Assembly: GCA_031655335.1 (NCBI GenBank) | Contig: CP134226.1 | Coordinates: forward strand, 2,108,001 to 2,172,000 | Source: Thalassospiraceae bacterium LMO-SO8 | Lineage (GTDB): Bacteria > Pseudomonadota > Alphaproteobacteria > Rhodospirillales > Casp-alpha2 | Reading direction: 5' to 3' | DNA length: 64,000 bases | Shown here: positions 53,084 to 61,114 of the stretch, piece by piece | Numbering within the stretch: position 1 is the first letter of the stretch | How the letters are laid out: each line of letters starts with the position of its first letter | The notes under the pieces: model-generated | What the model was told of the DNA's origin: nothing | Seen by the model: only the letters and a program-made list of their open reading frames with translations | The model's database searches: none | Translations under genes and position numbers: made by a program

Positions 53084-53671
53084 ATGACAGGAAAAGCAAA
53101 AATTCAAGAGGGTCTGGGGAGCGTTCGCTTCCTGTTGGTGTGGTCTAGCTTGAGTCCAGTTTTCCTTCTTTGGGCAATTAGGGGGGTCGAGAAGGTTCCG
53201 GATATAATCTGGATTCCAGCGTGTGTGATGCTCTTTCTTTTACCTACGATTTTGCTCTGGATGTTTTTTCGGCGCGCTAAACGGCAAGAAAACTATAAAA
53301 CGATCACTATTCACTCATCGAAAGATCAGAGAGAACATCTGCTGACCTATCTGTTTGCCATGCTGATTCCGCTCTTCGATGCGAACCTTGGGGGATATCG
53401 AGACCTAGTAGCAATTTTTGTTGCCCTTCTTTTTGTGCTGTTTTTGTTCTGGCATATGCGGCTTCATTATATGAATTTGTTTTTCGCCATGTACGGATAT
53501 AGAATTTTTACAGTAGAAGCTGTTTCAGGGACTAATCTGGCAGATGGTGACAATCCGCGTTTTGCTACTTATGCTATCTTATCGAAGAGGCATAATTTAG
53601 ACGCAGGGAAGCCGCTTAAAGGCTGGCGTCTCGGCGGGAATGTTCTTGTGGATCAAGCCACTGATGATTGA
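53084..53671 (+). CDS. kwaA: Kiwa system membrane protein KwaA-like
   Basis: KwaA is the membrane subunit of the two-gene Kiwa anti-phage system and is thought to sense infection at the inner membrane. From the ATG at 53084 the product has 195 residues; a TTG at 53045 would add 13. Four hydrophobic segments are visible: FLLVWSSLSPVFLLWAI, WIPACVMLFLLPTILLWMFF, LLTYLFAMLIPLF and VAIFVALLFVLFLFWHM. A soluble tail follows (YGYRIFTVEAVSG to the end). The DNA is strikingly AT-rich (19 of 60 bases are G/C from 53461), unlike the flanking island. The stop overlaps the next gene. The call rests on topology plus the DUF4868 partner; there is no signature motif I can prove. Confidence 0.72.
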   Translation: MTGKAKIQEGLGSVRFLLVWSSLSPVFLLWAIRGVEKVPDIIWIPACVMLFLLPTILLWMFFRRAKRQENYKTITIHSSKDQREHLLTYLFAMLIPLFDANLGGYRDLVAIFVALLFVLFLFWHMRLHYMNLFFAMYGYRIFTVEAVSGTNLADGDNPRFATYAILSKRHNLDAGKPLKGWRLGGNVLVDQATDD

Positions 53672-54572
53672 AGATGAATTCAACTTCCAAGATATCCAGG
53701 GTGTGAATTTCGCCGTGGCACTGCGTGACAATGGCAACCGATATTTCGTGCCGACAGATGGCCCTATCAAGAATGCTCTGAAGGACGTGCTTGGCGCCAC
53801 GGTAGCTGCGTTCGAACAACTCGACGGAGACTGGGAACTGCACGATATTTCCGAGGATTATGGGGAACGGCGACCTGTCTACGCGCCGCGTGATACTGAC
53901 TATTTGGCGGATTTATCTGCAATTTTCGACTCAGGTGATCTGGATGATCTCGCAAATGCTCACCAGCACGTGCCTGATATCGACTATTACTTTGGTGTCT
54001 TCCACGATAGTCAAGATCGAAAGGCCGTGGGCATCAAGAAGGGGACACAGCTAAAAGGGACGCTTGGGGCGCGGAATAAACTGATGCGCCTTTCGGACGA
54101 CACCTTGCAAATGATTGAGGACGATGTTCTCAAACTGGATCGTGAGTTCGATGCCATCATCACGGAGCAGCATGTCTTTATGCTGAAAGTACGGTCAGTC
54201 GAGTATTTAGCAAATATTGTAGAGCGTGTAGCCGGCGCTGCGGCGCAAAAGGTTCAACAGATTCACAATGCTGTCGTTTTCCTGGATTTCACACGGATTC
54301 AGGCGGATATCGCCAATCACCCGAAAATGGCAAGATTGGCGGCCTCAATTGCCGCTCGAAATGATCTGGCGCTAATTCGCCGGGACCGGGTTGAGGAATT
54401 GGCAGCACATCATGGTCTCGTTCTCAAAGAAGTTGAAGGGCGACTGCAATGCCGACGGCAGGATGAAGCCAAGCTCTTGGAGATTTTGGATGCTCGTCGG
54501 TATCAACTAGACCTGACAGCGACAGGGCCGGTGCCATATCGTGCTACGGGCCGTCAAAGAGTGACGGCGTAG
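53640..54572 (+). CDS. kwaB: Kiwa system DUF4868 protein KwaB-like
   Basis: KwaB is the cytoplasmic, DNA-interacting DUF4868 effector subunit of Kiwa. The 310-residue product overlaps kwaA by 32 bp from this ATG. An ATG at 53664, overlapping by 8 bp, is an alternative start. DUF4868-like features in order: YYFGVFHDSQDRKAVGIKKGTQLKG near residue 117, the LSDDTLQMIEDDVLKLDREFDAII stretch, EQHVFMLKVRSVEYLANI, KMARLAASIAARNDL, and the C-terminal EILDARRYQLDL. Codon use is of intermediate GC. It forms one unit with kwaA between the phosphonate operon and the LysR gene and runs tail-to-tail with the LysR gene. The match is from memory of the family and should be confirmed by profile search. Confidence 0.78.
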   Translation: MFLWIKPLMIEDEFNFQDIQGVNFAVALRDNGNRYFVPTDGPIKNALKDVLGATVAAFEQLDGDWELHDISEDYGERRPVYAPRDTDYLADLSAIFDSGDLDDLANAHQHVPDIDYYFGVFHDSQDRKAVGIKKGTQLKGTLGARNKLMRLSDDTLQMIEDDVLKLDREFDAIITEQHVFMLKVRSVEYLANIVERVAGAAAQKVQQIHNAVVFLDFTRIQADIANHPKMARLAASIAARNDLALIRRDRVEELAAHHGLVLKEVEGRLQCRRQDEAKLLEILDARRYQLDLTATGPVPYRATGRQRVTA

Positions 54573-54693
54573 GCACATTATTCGTCCATGACTTCATTGA
54601 TAGTCGAGATGGGGGCATGACGGCTCTTAGGCTGAGATCGGTTGCGACATTTTGGATCTCGACGGCGTCCTGCGAAAGCGCACTAGCCCACAC

Positions 54694-55560
54694 CTAATCC
54701 CGCTCCGTCACCGCCAGTTCCCAGAACGCCCGCACCACCCGTGTCTCGGCCCGGTTTTCCAGGCAGACCATGTATTCGTGCATGGGCAGTTTGCAGTCCT
54801 TGAGCTCGATCATCACCAGGCGCGAGTCGAAGCCGAATTCGGGTTTGGAGACGAAGCCGATGCCGTTGCCGGTGGCGACGGCCTCGCGGATGCTTTCGCG
54901 GCCCTCGACCTCCATCACCGTGCCCATCTGTAGCTCCAACCTTGCGAATTCCTGTTCGACCAGCCGGCGGGTGGTCGAGCCCCGTTCGCGCAGCACCAGG
55001 GGTTCCCCGGCCAGTTCCTTGAATTTGACCGCGCCGCGCCCGGCCCAGGGATGGTCGCGGTTGATGACGGCGACCAGCGGGTCGTCGCGCAGGCTCAAGA
55101 CCTTGAGCCTGGCGTCGTCGGGCACGTGGGAGAACACGCCGACGTCGGCGTCGAAATCGTAAAGTTGATTGAGGATGTCTTCCGAGTTGCCGATCTTCAG
55201 GTTCACGGTCACGCCCGGATAGCGGTTGCGGAAGGCGCGCACGATGCGCAGCACGTGGAAGGGTGCATCGGCCGAGAGGGTGAGGGAGCCGACCAGAAGG
55301 TTCTGCGATTCCTTGAGGTATTCCAGCGCCTCGCCCTCGCATTCGAACATCCGGTTGGTGATGGCGAGCAGGTGCCGCCCGGCGTCGGTCAGGGCGACCG
55401 AGCGCGAGGTGCGGTTGAACAGCAGGATGTCGAAATCCTTTTCCAGCTTGCGCACCTGGTCGGACAGGGTCGGCTGGGTCAGATGCAGGTGTTCGGCGGC
55501 CTTGGAAAAACCGCCTTGCGTCGCGACCGCATGGAACGCGCGCAGTTGCGAATAGTACAT
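54694..55560 (-). CDS. LysR-type regulator of the phosphonate genes
   Basis: This is a 288-residue LysR-family transcription factor. The N-terminal winged helix-turn-helix (residues 1-60) reads LRAFHAVATQGGFSKAAEHLHLTQPTLSDQVRKLEKD. The effector-binding domain covers about residues 90-285, with the typical VTVNLKIGNSEDILNQLYDFDADVGVF and VLRERGSTTRRLVEQEF segments. It resembles CysB/LysR regulators found beside PhnW genes. It is divergent from the transporter genes, and one copy of the regulon element lies 10 bp upstream of its own start, so autoregulation is likely. The inducer is probably 2-aminoethylphosphonate or an intermediate. Confidence 0.9.
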   Translation of the reverse strand: MYYSQLRAFHAVATQGGFSKAAEHLHLTQPTLSDQVRKLEKDFDILLFNRTSRSVALTDAGRHLLAITNRMFECEGEALEYLKESQNLLVGSLTLSADAPFHVLRIVRAFRNRYPGVTVNLKIGNSEDILNQLYDFDADVGVFSHVPDDARLKVLSLRDDPLVAVINRDHPWAGRGAVKFKELAGEPLVLRERGSTTRRLVEQEFARLELQMGTVMEVEGRESIREAVATGNGIGFVSKPEFGFDSRLVMIELKDCKLPMHEYMVCLENRAETRVVRAFWELAVTERD

Positions 55561-55569
55561 AGATGAAAC

Positions 55570-55604
55570 CTATACGATCTATATAAACTGACGATTTGAC
55601 TTAT
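55570..55604 (+). promoter_or_regulatory. Phosphonate regulon element, site B (LysR/transporter intergenic region)
   Basis: An AT-rich dyad TATA-CGATC-TATA (55571-55583) is followed by ACTGACGATTTGACTTAT (55587-55604). The TTGAC core is at 55596-55600. It lies 10 bp from the LysR start codon and 214 bp before the binding-protein gene, matching sites A, C and D. Confidence 0.75.
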
Positions 55605-55753
55605 ATTTCCCCGATGCGATTGAGTCTACATGAACCCCGCGCAACGGCGAATTCGCCGGGGTTCGGGGCCGGCGTCGACGAGGGCACGGGCTCCGGGGGG
55701 ATTTGGTGCAGTGCCGAACAAATCCTGTCACGTCACCGCAGAAATGGTTAAAA

Positions 55754-55773
55754 CTGTCACATGCCGGTAACAG
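55754..55773 (+). promoter_or_regulatory. Near-palindrome before the binding-protein gene
   Basis: CTGTCAC (55754-55760) and GTAACAG (55767-55773) form a near-perfect inverted repeat with a 6-bp centre. A -10-like GATAAT follows at 55782-55787. A second CTGTCAC lies at 55725. It could be a second operator or a Pho-like site, but the spacing does not fit a standard PHO box. Confidence 0.35.
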
Positions 55774-55813
55774 TCCGTTCTGATAATCCGGCGATCAAAC
55801 AGGGAGTATCACA

Positions 55814-56857
55814 ATGAAATCAACATGGTTCCGCGGCCTCGGTTTGGGGCTGGCGACGGTGGCCACGGCCGCCATTCTGGGCGCAGCACCCGCCAAGGCG
55901 AAAACCGACCTTCTGGTCTACACCGCGGTCGAGGCGGACGAACTGAAGAAGTTCAAGACCGCCTTCGAGAAGGACAATCCGGACGTCAACATCAAGTGGG
56001 TCCGCGATTCCACGGGCATCATCACCTCCAAGCTGCTGGCCGAGAAAGAAAACCCCAAGGCCGACATCGTCTGGGGCGTGGCGGCGACCAGCCTGCTGCT
56101 GCTGGCCGATTACGACTACTTCCAGGGCTATGCGCCGAAGGGTTTGGATAAGCTGTCGAAGAAGTATTACGACACCACCAACACCCCGCCGCTGTGGGTC
56201 GGGCAGCGCGCCTGGATCGCGTCGGTCTGCTTCAACACGGTCGAGGGCGCCAAGCACAAGCTGCCCGTTCCCGCCACCTGGGCCGACCTGACCAAGCCGG
56301 TCTACAAGGGCCATGTCATCATGCCGAACCCGAACTCCTCGGGCACGGGCTTCCTCGACGTCTCTTCGTGGATTCAGATCCAGGGCGAGGAAAAGGCCTG
56401 GAAGTACATGGACGCGCTGCACGAAAACATCGCGCGCTATACCCATTCGGGCTCCAAGCCCTGCAAGCTGGCGGCCAAGGGTGAAATCGCCATCGGCATT
56501 TCCTTCGCCTACCGGGGGGCCAAGTCCAAGAACGAAGGGGCGCCGCTCGAGGTCATCGCGCCGACCGAAGGCGTGGGCTGGGATCTGGAATCCTTCGGCA
56601 TCGTCAAGAACACCAAGAACCTGAAGGCCGCGCAGGCGCTGGCCGACTGGTCCGTGTCCAAGACGGCGCAGGAAATCTACAACGAGGAATACGCCGTCGT
56701 CGCCATGCCCGGCGTCGCCAAGCCGGTGAAGAACTTCCCCGTCGGCATCGAAGACAAGATGATCAAGAACGACTTCAAGTGGGCGGCCGCCAACCGCATC
56801 CGCATTCTGGACGAGTGGCGCAAGCGCTACGACGGAAAGTCCGAACCGAAGAAGTAA
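55814..56857 (+). CDS. 2-aminoethylphosphonate ABC transporter substrate-binding protein
   Basis: This is the periplasmic binding protein of an AEP importer (the PhnS2-type family as I recall). The 347-residue product has a signal peptide ending at APAKA (about residue 30). Family-like segments are LLVYTAVEADELKKFKTAFEKDNPD, VKWVRDSTGIITSKLLAEKENP, DIVWGVAATSLLLL, a middle-domain MPNPNSSGTGFLDVSSW, and ISFAYRGAKSKNEGAPLEVIAPTEGVGWDLE. It is the first gene of the transporter unit. A strong terminator follows, so the ATPase gene is probably transcribed by read-through or from its own promoter. Confidence 0.92.
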   Translation: MKSTWFRGLGLGLATVATAAILGAAPAKAKTDLLVYTAVEADELKKFKTAFEKDNPDVNIKWVRDSTGIITSKLLAEKENPKADIVWGVAATSLLLLADYDYFQGYAPKGLDKLSKKYYDTTNTPPLWVGQRAWIASVCFNTVEGAKHKLPVPATWADLTKPVYKGHVIMPNPNSSGTGFLDVSSWIQIQGEEKAWKYMDALHENIARYTHSGSKPCKLAAKGEIAIGISFAYRGAKSKNEGAPLEVIAPTEGVGWDLESFGIVKNTKNLKAAQALADWSVSKTAQEIYNEEYAVVAMPGVAKPVKNFPVGIEDKMIKNDFKWAAANRIRILDEWRKRYDGKSEPKK

Positions 56858-56887
56858 GGTTATCTTTTCTGCACTGATCTGAACGGC

Positions 56888-56925
56888 AAGCCCCGGCTCC
56901 CGCAAGGGGCCGGGGCTTTCTGTTT
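56888..56925 (+). terminator. Hairpin between the binding-protein gene and the ATPase gene
   Basis: AAGCCCCGGC (56888-56897) pairs with GCCGGGGCTT (56910-56919), followed by TTCTGTTTC. It lies 31 bases after the stop. Its position inside the transporter operon suggests partial termination, giving more binding protein than membrane components. Confidence 0.75.
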
Positions 56926-56990
56926 CGGTCGCGTTCAGTCCGTGCACCGGGGCGCGGCGGTCTGATAGAATTGAGCCTTGGAGGGCGGGC

Positions 56991-58106
56991 ATGGCGAACG
57001 ACAACAACGGCGGGGCCTATCTCAGGGTCCGCAACCTGACAAAGAAATTCGGCGAGTTCACGGCGCTGCAAAGCGTATCGCTGGACGTCGCCGAGGGCGA
57101 ATTCGTGTGTTTTCTGGGCCCGTCGGGCTGCGGCAAGACGACGCTGCTGCGCGCCATCGCGGGCCTGGATATTCAGACCATGGGCACGGTCGAACAGGCT
57201 GGCCGCGACATTTCGGCCCTGCCGCCCAACGAACGCGATTTCGGCATCGTGTTCCAGTCCTACGCCCTGTTCCCCAACCTGACCGTCACGCGCAACATCG
57301 GCTATGGCCTGGAAAACCGGAACATGCCGAAGGCCGATATCGCGCGGCGCGTGTCGGACCTGCTTGACCTTGTTGGGCTGCGCGACCACGCGACCAAGTA
57401 TCCGTCGCAGTTGTCGGGCGGCCAGCAGCAGCGCGTGGCCCTGGCCCGCGCGCTCGCGACCTCGCCGGGCCTGTTGTTGCTGGACGAACCCCTGTCGGCG
57501 CTCGACGCCAAGGTCCGCGTCCACCTGCGCCACGAGATCAAGGAACTCCAGGAAAAGATCGGCATCACCACCATCATGGTGACCCATGACCAGGAAGAGG
57601 CCCTGGCCATGGCCGACCGCATCGTGGTCATGAACCACGGCGTGATCGAACAGGTCGGCTCGCCCGAGGACATCTACGCCGACCCGGCGTCGCCCTTCGT
57701 CGCCGACTTCATCGGCACCACCAATTTCGTCGACGGCGAGGTGCAGCCGGGCGGGCGGGTCGCCGTCGCGGGCATCGCCATCGACTGCGGCGCGGTGCTG
57801 GACGGCCTGTTTCCCGGCGATAAGGTCACGGTCTGCATTCGGCCCGAGGACGTGCAGGTTTCGACCGAGGCCGGCGCCGCCGGCATCCCGGTGACGATCA
57901 CCGACGTGGAATTCCTGGGCTCGTTCCATCGCTGCCATGTGGTGCCGGTCAACGGCGCCGGGCAAAGCTTCGGCAAGGGCATCGACTTCATGATCGACCT
58001 GTCGGCCAACCGCGCGCGCGACCTGGGCATCCGCGAAGGCATGGCGGTGCAGGCCGCTCTGCCGCCCGAGTTCGTGCGCATCTACCGCCCCGTGGGCGAG
58101 GCCTGA
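56991..58106 (+). CDS. 2-aminoethylphosphonate ABC transporter ATP-binding protein
   Basis: This is the ATPase of the AEP importer, PhnT type. The 371-residue product has Walker A GPSGCGKT at residues 43-50, the signature LSGGQQQRVALARAL and Walker B LLLDEPLSALD. The C-terminal TOBE-like domain (about residues 240-371) contains VTVCIRPEDVQVSTE and FLGSFHRCHVVPV. The PotA/Fbp-type organisation with a long C-terminal domain is the norm for this subfamily. It overlaps no neighbour but lies 3 bp before the permease gene, so both are one translation-coupled unit. Confidence 0.92.
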   Translation: MANDNNGGAYLRVRNLTKKFGEFTALQSVSLDVAEGEFVCFLGPSGCGKTTLLRAIAGLDIQTMGTVEQAGRDISALPPNERDFGIVFQSYALFPNLTVTRNIGYGLENRNMPKADIARRVSDLLDLVGLRDHATKYPSQLSGGQQQRVALARALATSPGLLLLDEPLSALDAKVRVHLRHEIKELQEKIGITTIMVTHDQEEALAMADRIVVMNHGVIEQVGSPEDIYADPASPFVADFIGTTNFVDGEVQPGGRVAVAGIAIDCGAVLDGLFPGDKVTVCIRPEDVQVSTEAGAAGIPVTITDVEFLGSFHRCHVVPVNGAGQSFGKGIDFMIDLSANRARDLGIREGMAVQAALPPEFVRIYRPVGEA

Positions 58107-58109
58107 GCC

Positions 58110-59813
58110 ATGCGGGACGCCGCCGCCGTCGCCGCAGCGCCTAAAATCACGCCCAAGGTCAGCAGCGAAGACTGGATCATGCGCGCGGTGCTGGTCGGCA
58201 TCGCGCTGTATCTGACCATCTCGATCCTGCTGCCGCTTTACGCGCTTCTGTCGAAAAGCTTCAAGAACGCCGACGGGGTGTTCGTCGGTCTGGCCAACTA
58301 CGTCAGCTTCTTTTCCACTCCGGCGCTGTTCTGGTCGATCGAGAACAGCTTGACGGTGACCCTGCTGTGCTGCGTCATCGTGGTCACCCTGGCCTTCATT
58401 TACGCCTATGCCCTGACCCGCACCTGCATTCCGTTCAAGGCGCTGTTCAAGGGCGTGGCGCTGCTGCCGATTCTCATGCCGTCGCTGCTGCCGGCGATCG
58501 CCCTGGTCTACCTGTTCGGCAATCAGGGCATCATCAAGGACTGGCTGTTCGGCTATGAAATCTACGGCCCCATCGGCATCGTCATGGGCGAATGCTTTTA
58601 CGTGTTCCCCCATGTGCTGACGATCATGCTGATCGCCATGGCCAATTCGGACGCGCGGCTGTACGAGGCGTCGGACGCGCTGGGGGCTTCCAAGATCAAG
58701 ACCTTCTTCACCGTGACGTTGCCCAGCGTGCGCTACGGCGTGGTTTCGGCCTTCTTCGTCTGCTTCACCCTGGTCATCACCGACTTCGGCGTGCCCAAGG
58801 TGGTCGGCGGCAAGTACAACGTGCTGGCCACCGATATCTATAAGCAAGTGGTCGGGCGCCAGGATTTCGAAATGGGTGCCGTGGTGTCCATGGTCCTGCT
58901 GCTGCCGGCCCTGTTCGCCTTCGCCGCCGACCGCATCGTGCAGCGCCGCCAGGTGGCATTGCTGTCGGCCCGCGCGGTGCCGTTCCAGCCCAAGAAGAAC
59001 AACGCGATGGACATGACCATGCTGGCCTTCTGCTGCCTGATCGGCCTGATCATGGTGTCGATCCTGGGCATGGCCTGCTTCGCGTCCTTCGCCAAGTTCT
59101 GGCCCTATGACCTGACCCTGTCGCTGAAGCATTACAACTTCGACCTGATGGACGGCGGCAGTTGGTCCGCCTATTGGAATTCCCTCGAACTGGCGGCCTG
59201 GACCGCCGTGATCGGCACGGCGATGGTGTTCACCGGCGCCTACCTGGTGGAAAAAAGCAAGGGCTTCCATTCCGGCCGCACCGCCATGCAGCTTCTGTGC
59301 ATGATCCCCATGGCCGTGCCGGGCCTGGTGCTGGGGCTGGCCTATGTGTTTTTCTTCAACGCGCCGGGAAATCCGCTCGGCTTCATCTATCACACCATGC
59401 CGATTCTGGTGATCTGCACGGTCACCCATTTCTACACGGTCTCGCACCTGACGGCGGTGACGGCGCTGAAGCAGTTGGACGGCGAATTCGAAAGCGTGTC
59501 GCAGTCGCTCAAGGTGCCGTTCTACAAAACCTTCTTCCGCATCACCGTGCCCGTCTGCATGCCGGCGATCCTGGACATCTCCATGTATCTGTTCGTCAAC
59601 GCCATGACGACCGTGTCGGCGGTGGTGTTTCTCTACTCCCCGGATACGGCCCTGGCGTCGGTCGCGATTCTCAACATGGACGACGCCGGCGACGTGGCGC
59701 CGGCCGCCGCCATGGGCATGATGATCGTCGGCACGGCGGCGGCGGTTCGGCTGGTGCATGCGGGGCTCACTCGGGGTATTCTCTCCCGCACCCAGGCGTG
59801 GCGAAAGCGCTGA
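58110..59813 (+). CDS. 2-aminoethylphosphonate ABC transporter permease (fused two-domain)
   Basis: This permease of the AEP importer has both halves in one chain. The 567-residue product contains about twelve membrane helices. Two binding-protein-dependent transport domains each carry an EAA-like coupling loop. The first has YEASDALGASKIKTFFTVTLPSVRYGVVSA near residue 190. The second has ESVSQSLKVPFYKTFFRITVPVCMPAILD near residue 465. The tandem-permease form of about 570 residues is the usual one for this PhnU2-type family. A 158-bp spacer with regulon element C separates it from phnW. Confidence 0.92.
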   Translation: MRDAAAVAAAPKITPKVSSEDWIMRAVLVGIALYLTISILLPLYALLSKSFKNADGVFVGLANYVSFFSTPALFWSIENSLTVTLLCCVIVVTLAFIYAYALTRTCIPFKALFKGVALLPILMPSLLPAIALVYLFGNQGIIKDWLFGYEIYGPIGIVMGECFYVFPHVLTIMLIAMANSDARLYEASDALGASKIKTFFTVTLPSVRYGVVSAFFVCFTLVITDFGVPKVVGGKYNVLATDIYKQVVGRQDFEMGAVVSMVLLLPALFAFAADRIVQRRQVALLSARAVPFQPKKNNAMDMTMLAFCCLIGLIMVSILGMACFASFAKFWPYDLTLSLKHYNFDLMDGGSWSAYWNSLELAAWTAVIGTAMVFTGAYLVEKSKGFHSGRTAMQLLCMIPMAVPGLVLGLAYVFFFNAPGNPLGFIYHTMPILVICTVTHFYTVSHLTAVTALKQLDGEFESVSQSLKVPFYKTFFRITVPVCMPAILDISMYLFVNAMTTVSAVVFLYSPDTALASVAILNMDDAGDVAPAAAMGMMIVGTAAAVRLVHAGLTRGILSRTQAWRKR

Positions 59814-59850
59814 GCGGGTAATTTTCCGTCCGGCGCTTCATCGTCCTGAT

Positions 59851-59885
59851 CTATGGATGATATCCGAATTAACGATTTGACGAAT
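59851..59885 (+). promoter_or_regulatory. Phosphonate regulon element, site C (before phnW)
   Basis: CTATGGATGATATCC (59851-59865, dyad GGAT-GAT-ATCC) is followed, at the same distance as in site D, by ATTAACGATTTGACGAAT (59868-59885). The TTGAC core (59877-59881) is 95 bp before the phnW start. Confidence 0.75.
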
Positions 59886-59971
59886 TGACGCATCCCGCCC
59901 GAAACTCCGCGCGACCGGCTGCCTGATCGGCCCGGCCGCGGCTCAAATGACAAAGTTGGAAAGGCCCAACC

Positions 59972-61105
59972 ATGACCCTGACCCCCGGTGACCCCCTTCT
60001 TCTCACGCCCGGCCCCCTGACCACGGCCGCCGAAACCCGCGACGCCATGCGCCATGACTGGGGCTCGCGCGATCAGGCCTTCATCGACGCCAACGCCGCC
60101 GTGCGCCGCAAGCTGCTGGAAATCGCCAATGCGACCGATACCCACGTCTGCGTGCCCTTGCAGGGCTCCGGCACCTTCGTGGTCGAGGCGGCGCTGTGCA
60201 CCTTGATCCCCAAATCGGGCAAGGCGCTGATCCTGGTCAACGGCGCCTACGGCAAGCGCATGGGCAAGATTCTGGAGTACGCCGGGCGCGCGTTTGAGAT
60301 TTCCGAAACCGCCGAAGACGTGCCGCCGGACGCGGCGGCGCTCACCGCCAAGCTGGCCGCCGACAAATCCATCACCCATGTCCTGGTCGTTCATTGCGAA
60401 ACGACGTCGGGCATCCTCAACCCCATCGCCGACATCGCCCATGCGGTGAAGGACGCGGGCCGGTCCCTGATCATCGACGCCATGAGTGCGTTCGGCGCGA
60501 TCGAACTGGACCTTGCCAAGGTGCCGTTCGACGCCGTCATGGCGTCGTCCAACAAGTGCCTGGAAGGCGTGCCGGGCATGGGCTTCGCGCTGATCCGCAA
60601 AACCGTGCTGGAAGGCTGCGCAGGAAATTCCCATTCCCTGGCTCTCGACCTTTACGATCAGTGGAAGGCGATGGAAGCCAACGGCCAATGGCGTTTCACC
60701 CCGCCGACCCATGTGATCTTCGCCTTCGCCAAGGCCATCGAGCAGTTCGAGGCCGAGGGCGGCCAGCCCGGGCGCTTCAAGCGCTATTCGGAAAACTGCC
60801 GCATCCTGATTGACGGCATGGCCGACCTGGGGTTCCAGACCCTGCTGCCCCAGGGGCTGCAGGCGCCGATCATCGTCACCTTCCACATGCCGTCGGACCC
60901 GGCGTTCGATTTCCAGGTGTTCTACGACAAGGTCAAGGATCGTGGCTTCGTGCTCTATCCCGGCAAGCTGACCGTGGCGCCCAGTTTCCGCGTCGGCTGC
61001 ATCGGACATCTGGGGGCGGCGGAAATGAAGGCGGCGCTCAAGGCCATGTCGGAAGTCCTGAACGAAATGGGCGTGAAGACCGGCGCGCCCCAGGCCGCCG
61101 AATAG
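59972..61105 (+). CDS. phnW: 2-aminoethylphosphonate:pyruvate aminotransferase PhnW
   Basis: PhnW is a PLP enzyme converting 2-aminoethylphosphonate and pyruvate to phosphonoacetaldehyde and alanine in the cytoplasm. The 377-residue product matches the family throughout: LLTPGPLTTAAETRDAMRHDWGSRD at the N-terminus, VCVPLQGSGTFVVEAA (PLP phosphate region) near residue 60, HCETTSGILNP around residue 141, Asp169 in IIDAMSAFGA, and the PLP lysine Lys195 in ASSNKCLEGVPG. The C-terminal GKLTVAPSFRVGCIGHLG is typical. It lies 9 bp before the FAD-dependent oxidoreductase gene and has its own regulon element. Confidence 0.95.
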   Translation: MTLTPGDPLLLTPGPLTTAAETRDAMRHDWGSRDQAFIDANAAVRRKLLEIANATDTHVCVPLQGSGTFVVEAALCTLIPKSGKALILVNGAYGKRMGKILEYAGRAFEISETAEDVPPDAAALTAKLAADKSITHVLVVHCETTSGILNPIADIAHAVKDAGRSLIIDAMSAFGAIELDLAKVPFDAVMASSNKCLEGVPGMGFALIRKTVLEGCAGNSHSLALDLYDQWKAMEANGQWRFTPPTHVIFAFAKAIEQFEAEGGQPGRFKRYSENCRILIDGMADLGFQTLLPQGLQAPIIVTFHMPSDPAFDFQVFYDKVKDRGFVLYPGKLTVAPSFRVGCIGHLGAAEMKAALKAMSEVLNEMGVKTGAPQAAE

Positions 61106-61114
61106 GCCGCATCG

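Noticed and set aside
55725-55760. PHO box before the transporter gene
   Set aside because: The two CTGTCAC copies are 29 bp apart rather than 11, so the standard PhoB arrangement is absent; kept only as a weak operator candidate.
56775-59759. 994-codon open frame on the minus strand opposite the AEP transporter genes
   Set aside because: Antisense to well-defined ABC transporter proteins; the translation is rich in His, Asp, Gly and Arg as expected for the complement of high-GC codons, with no domain.
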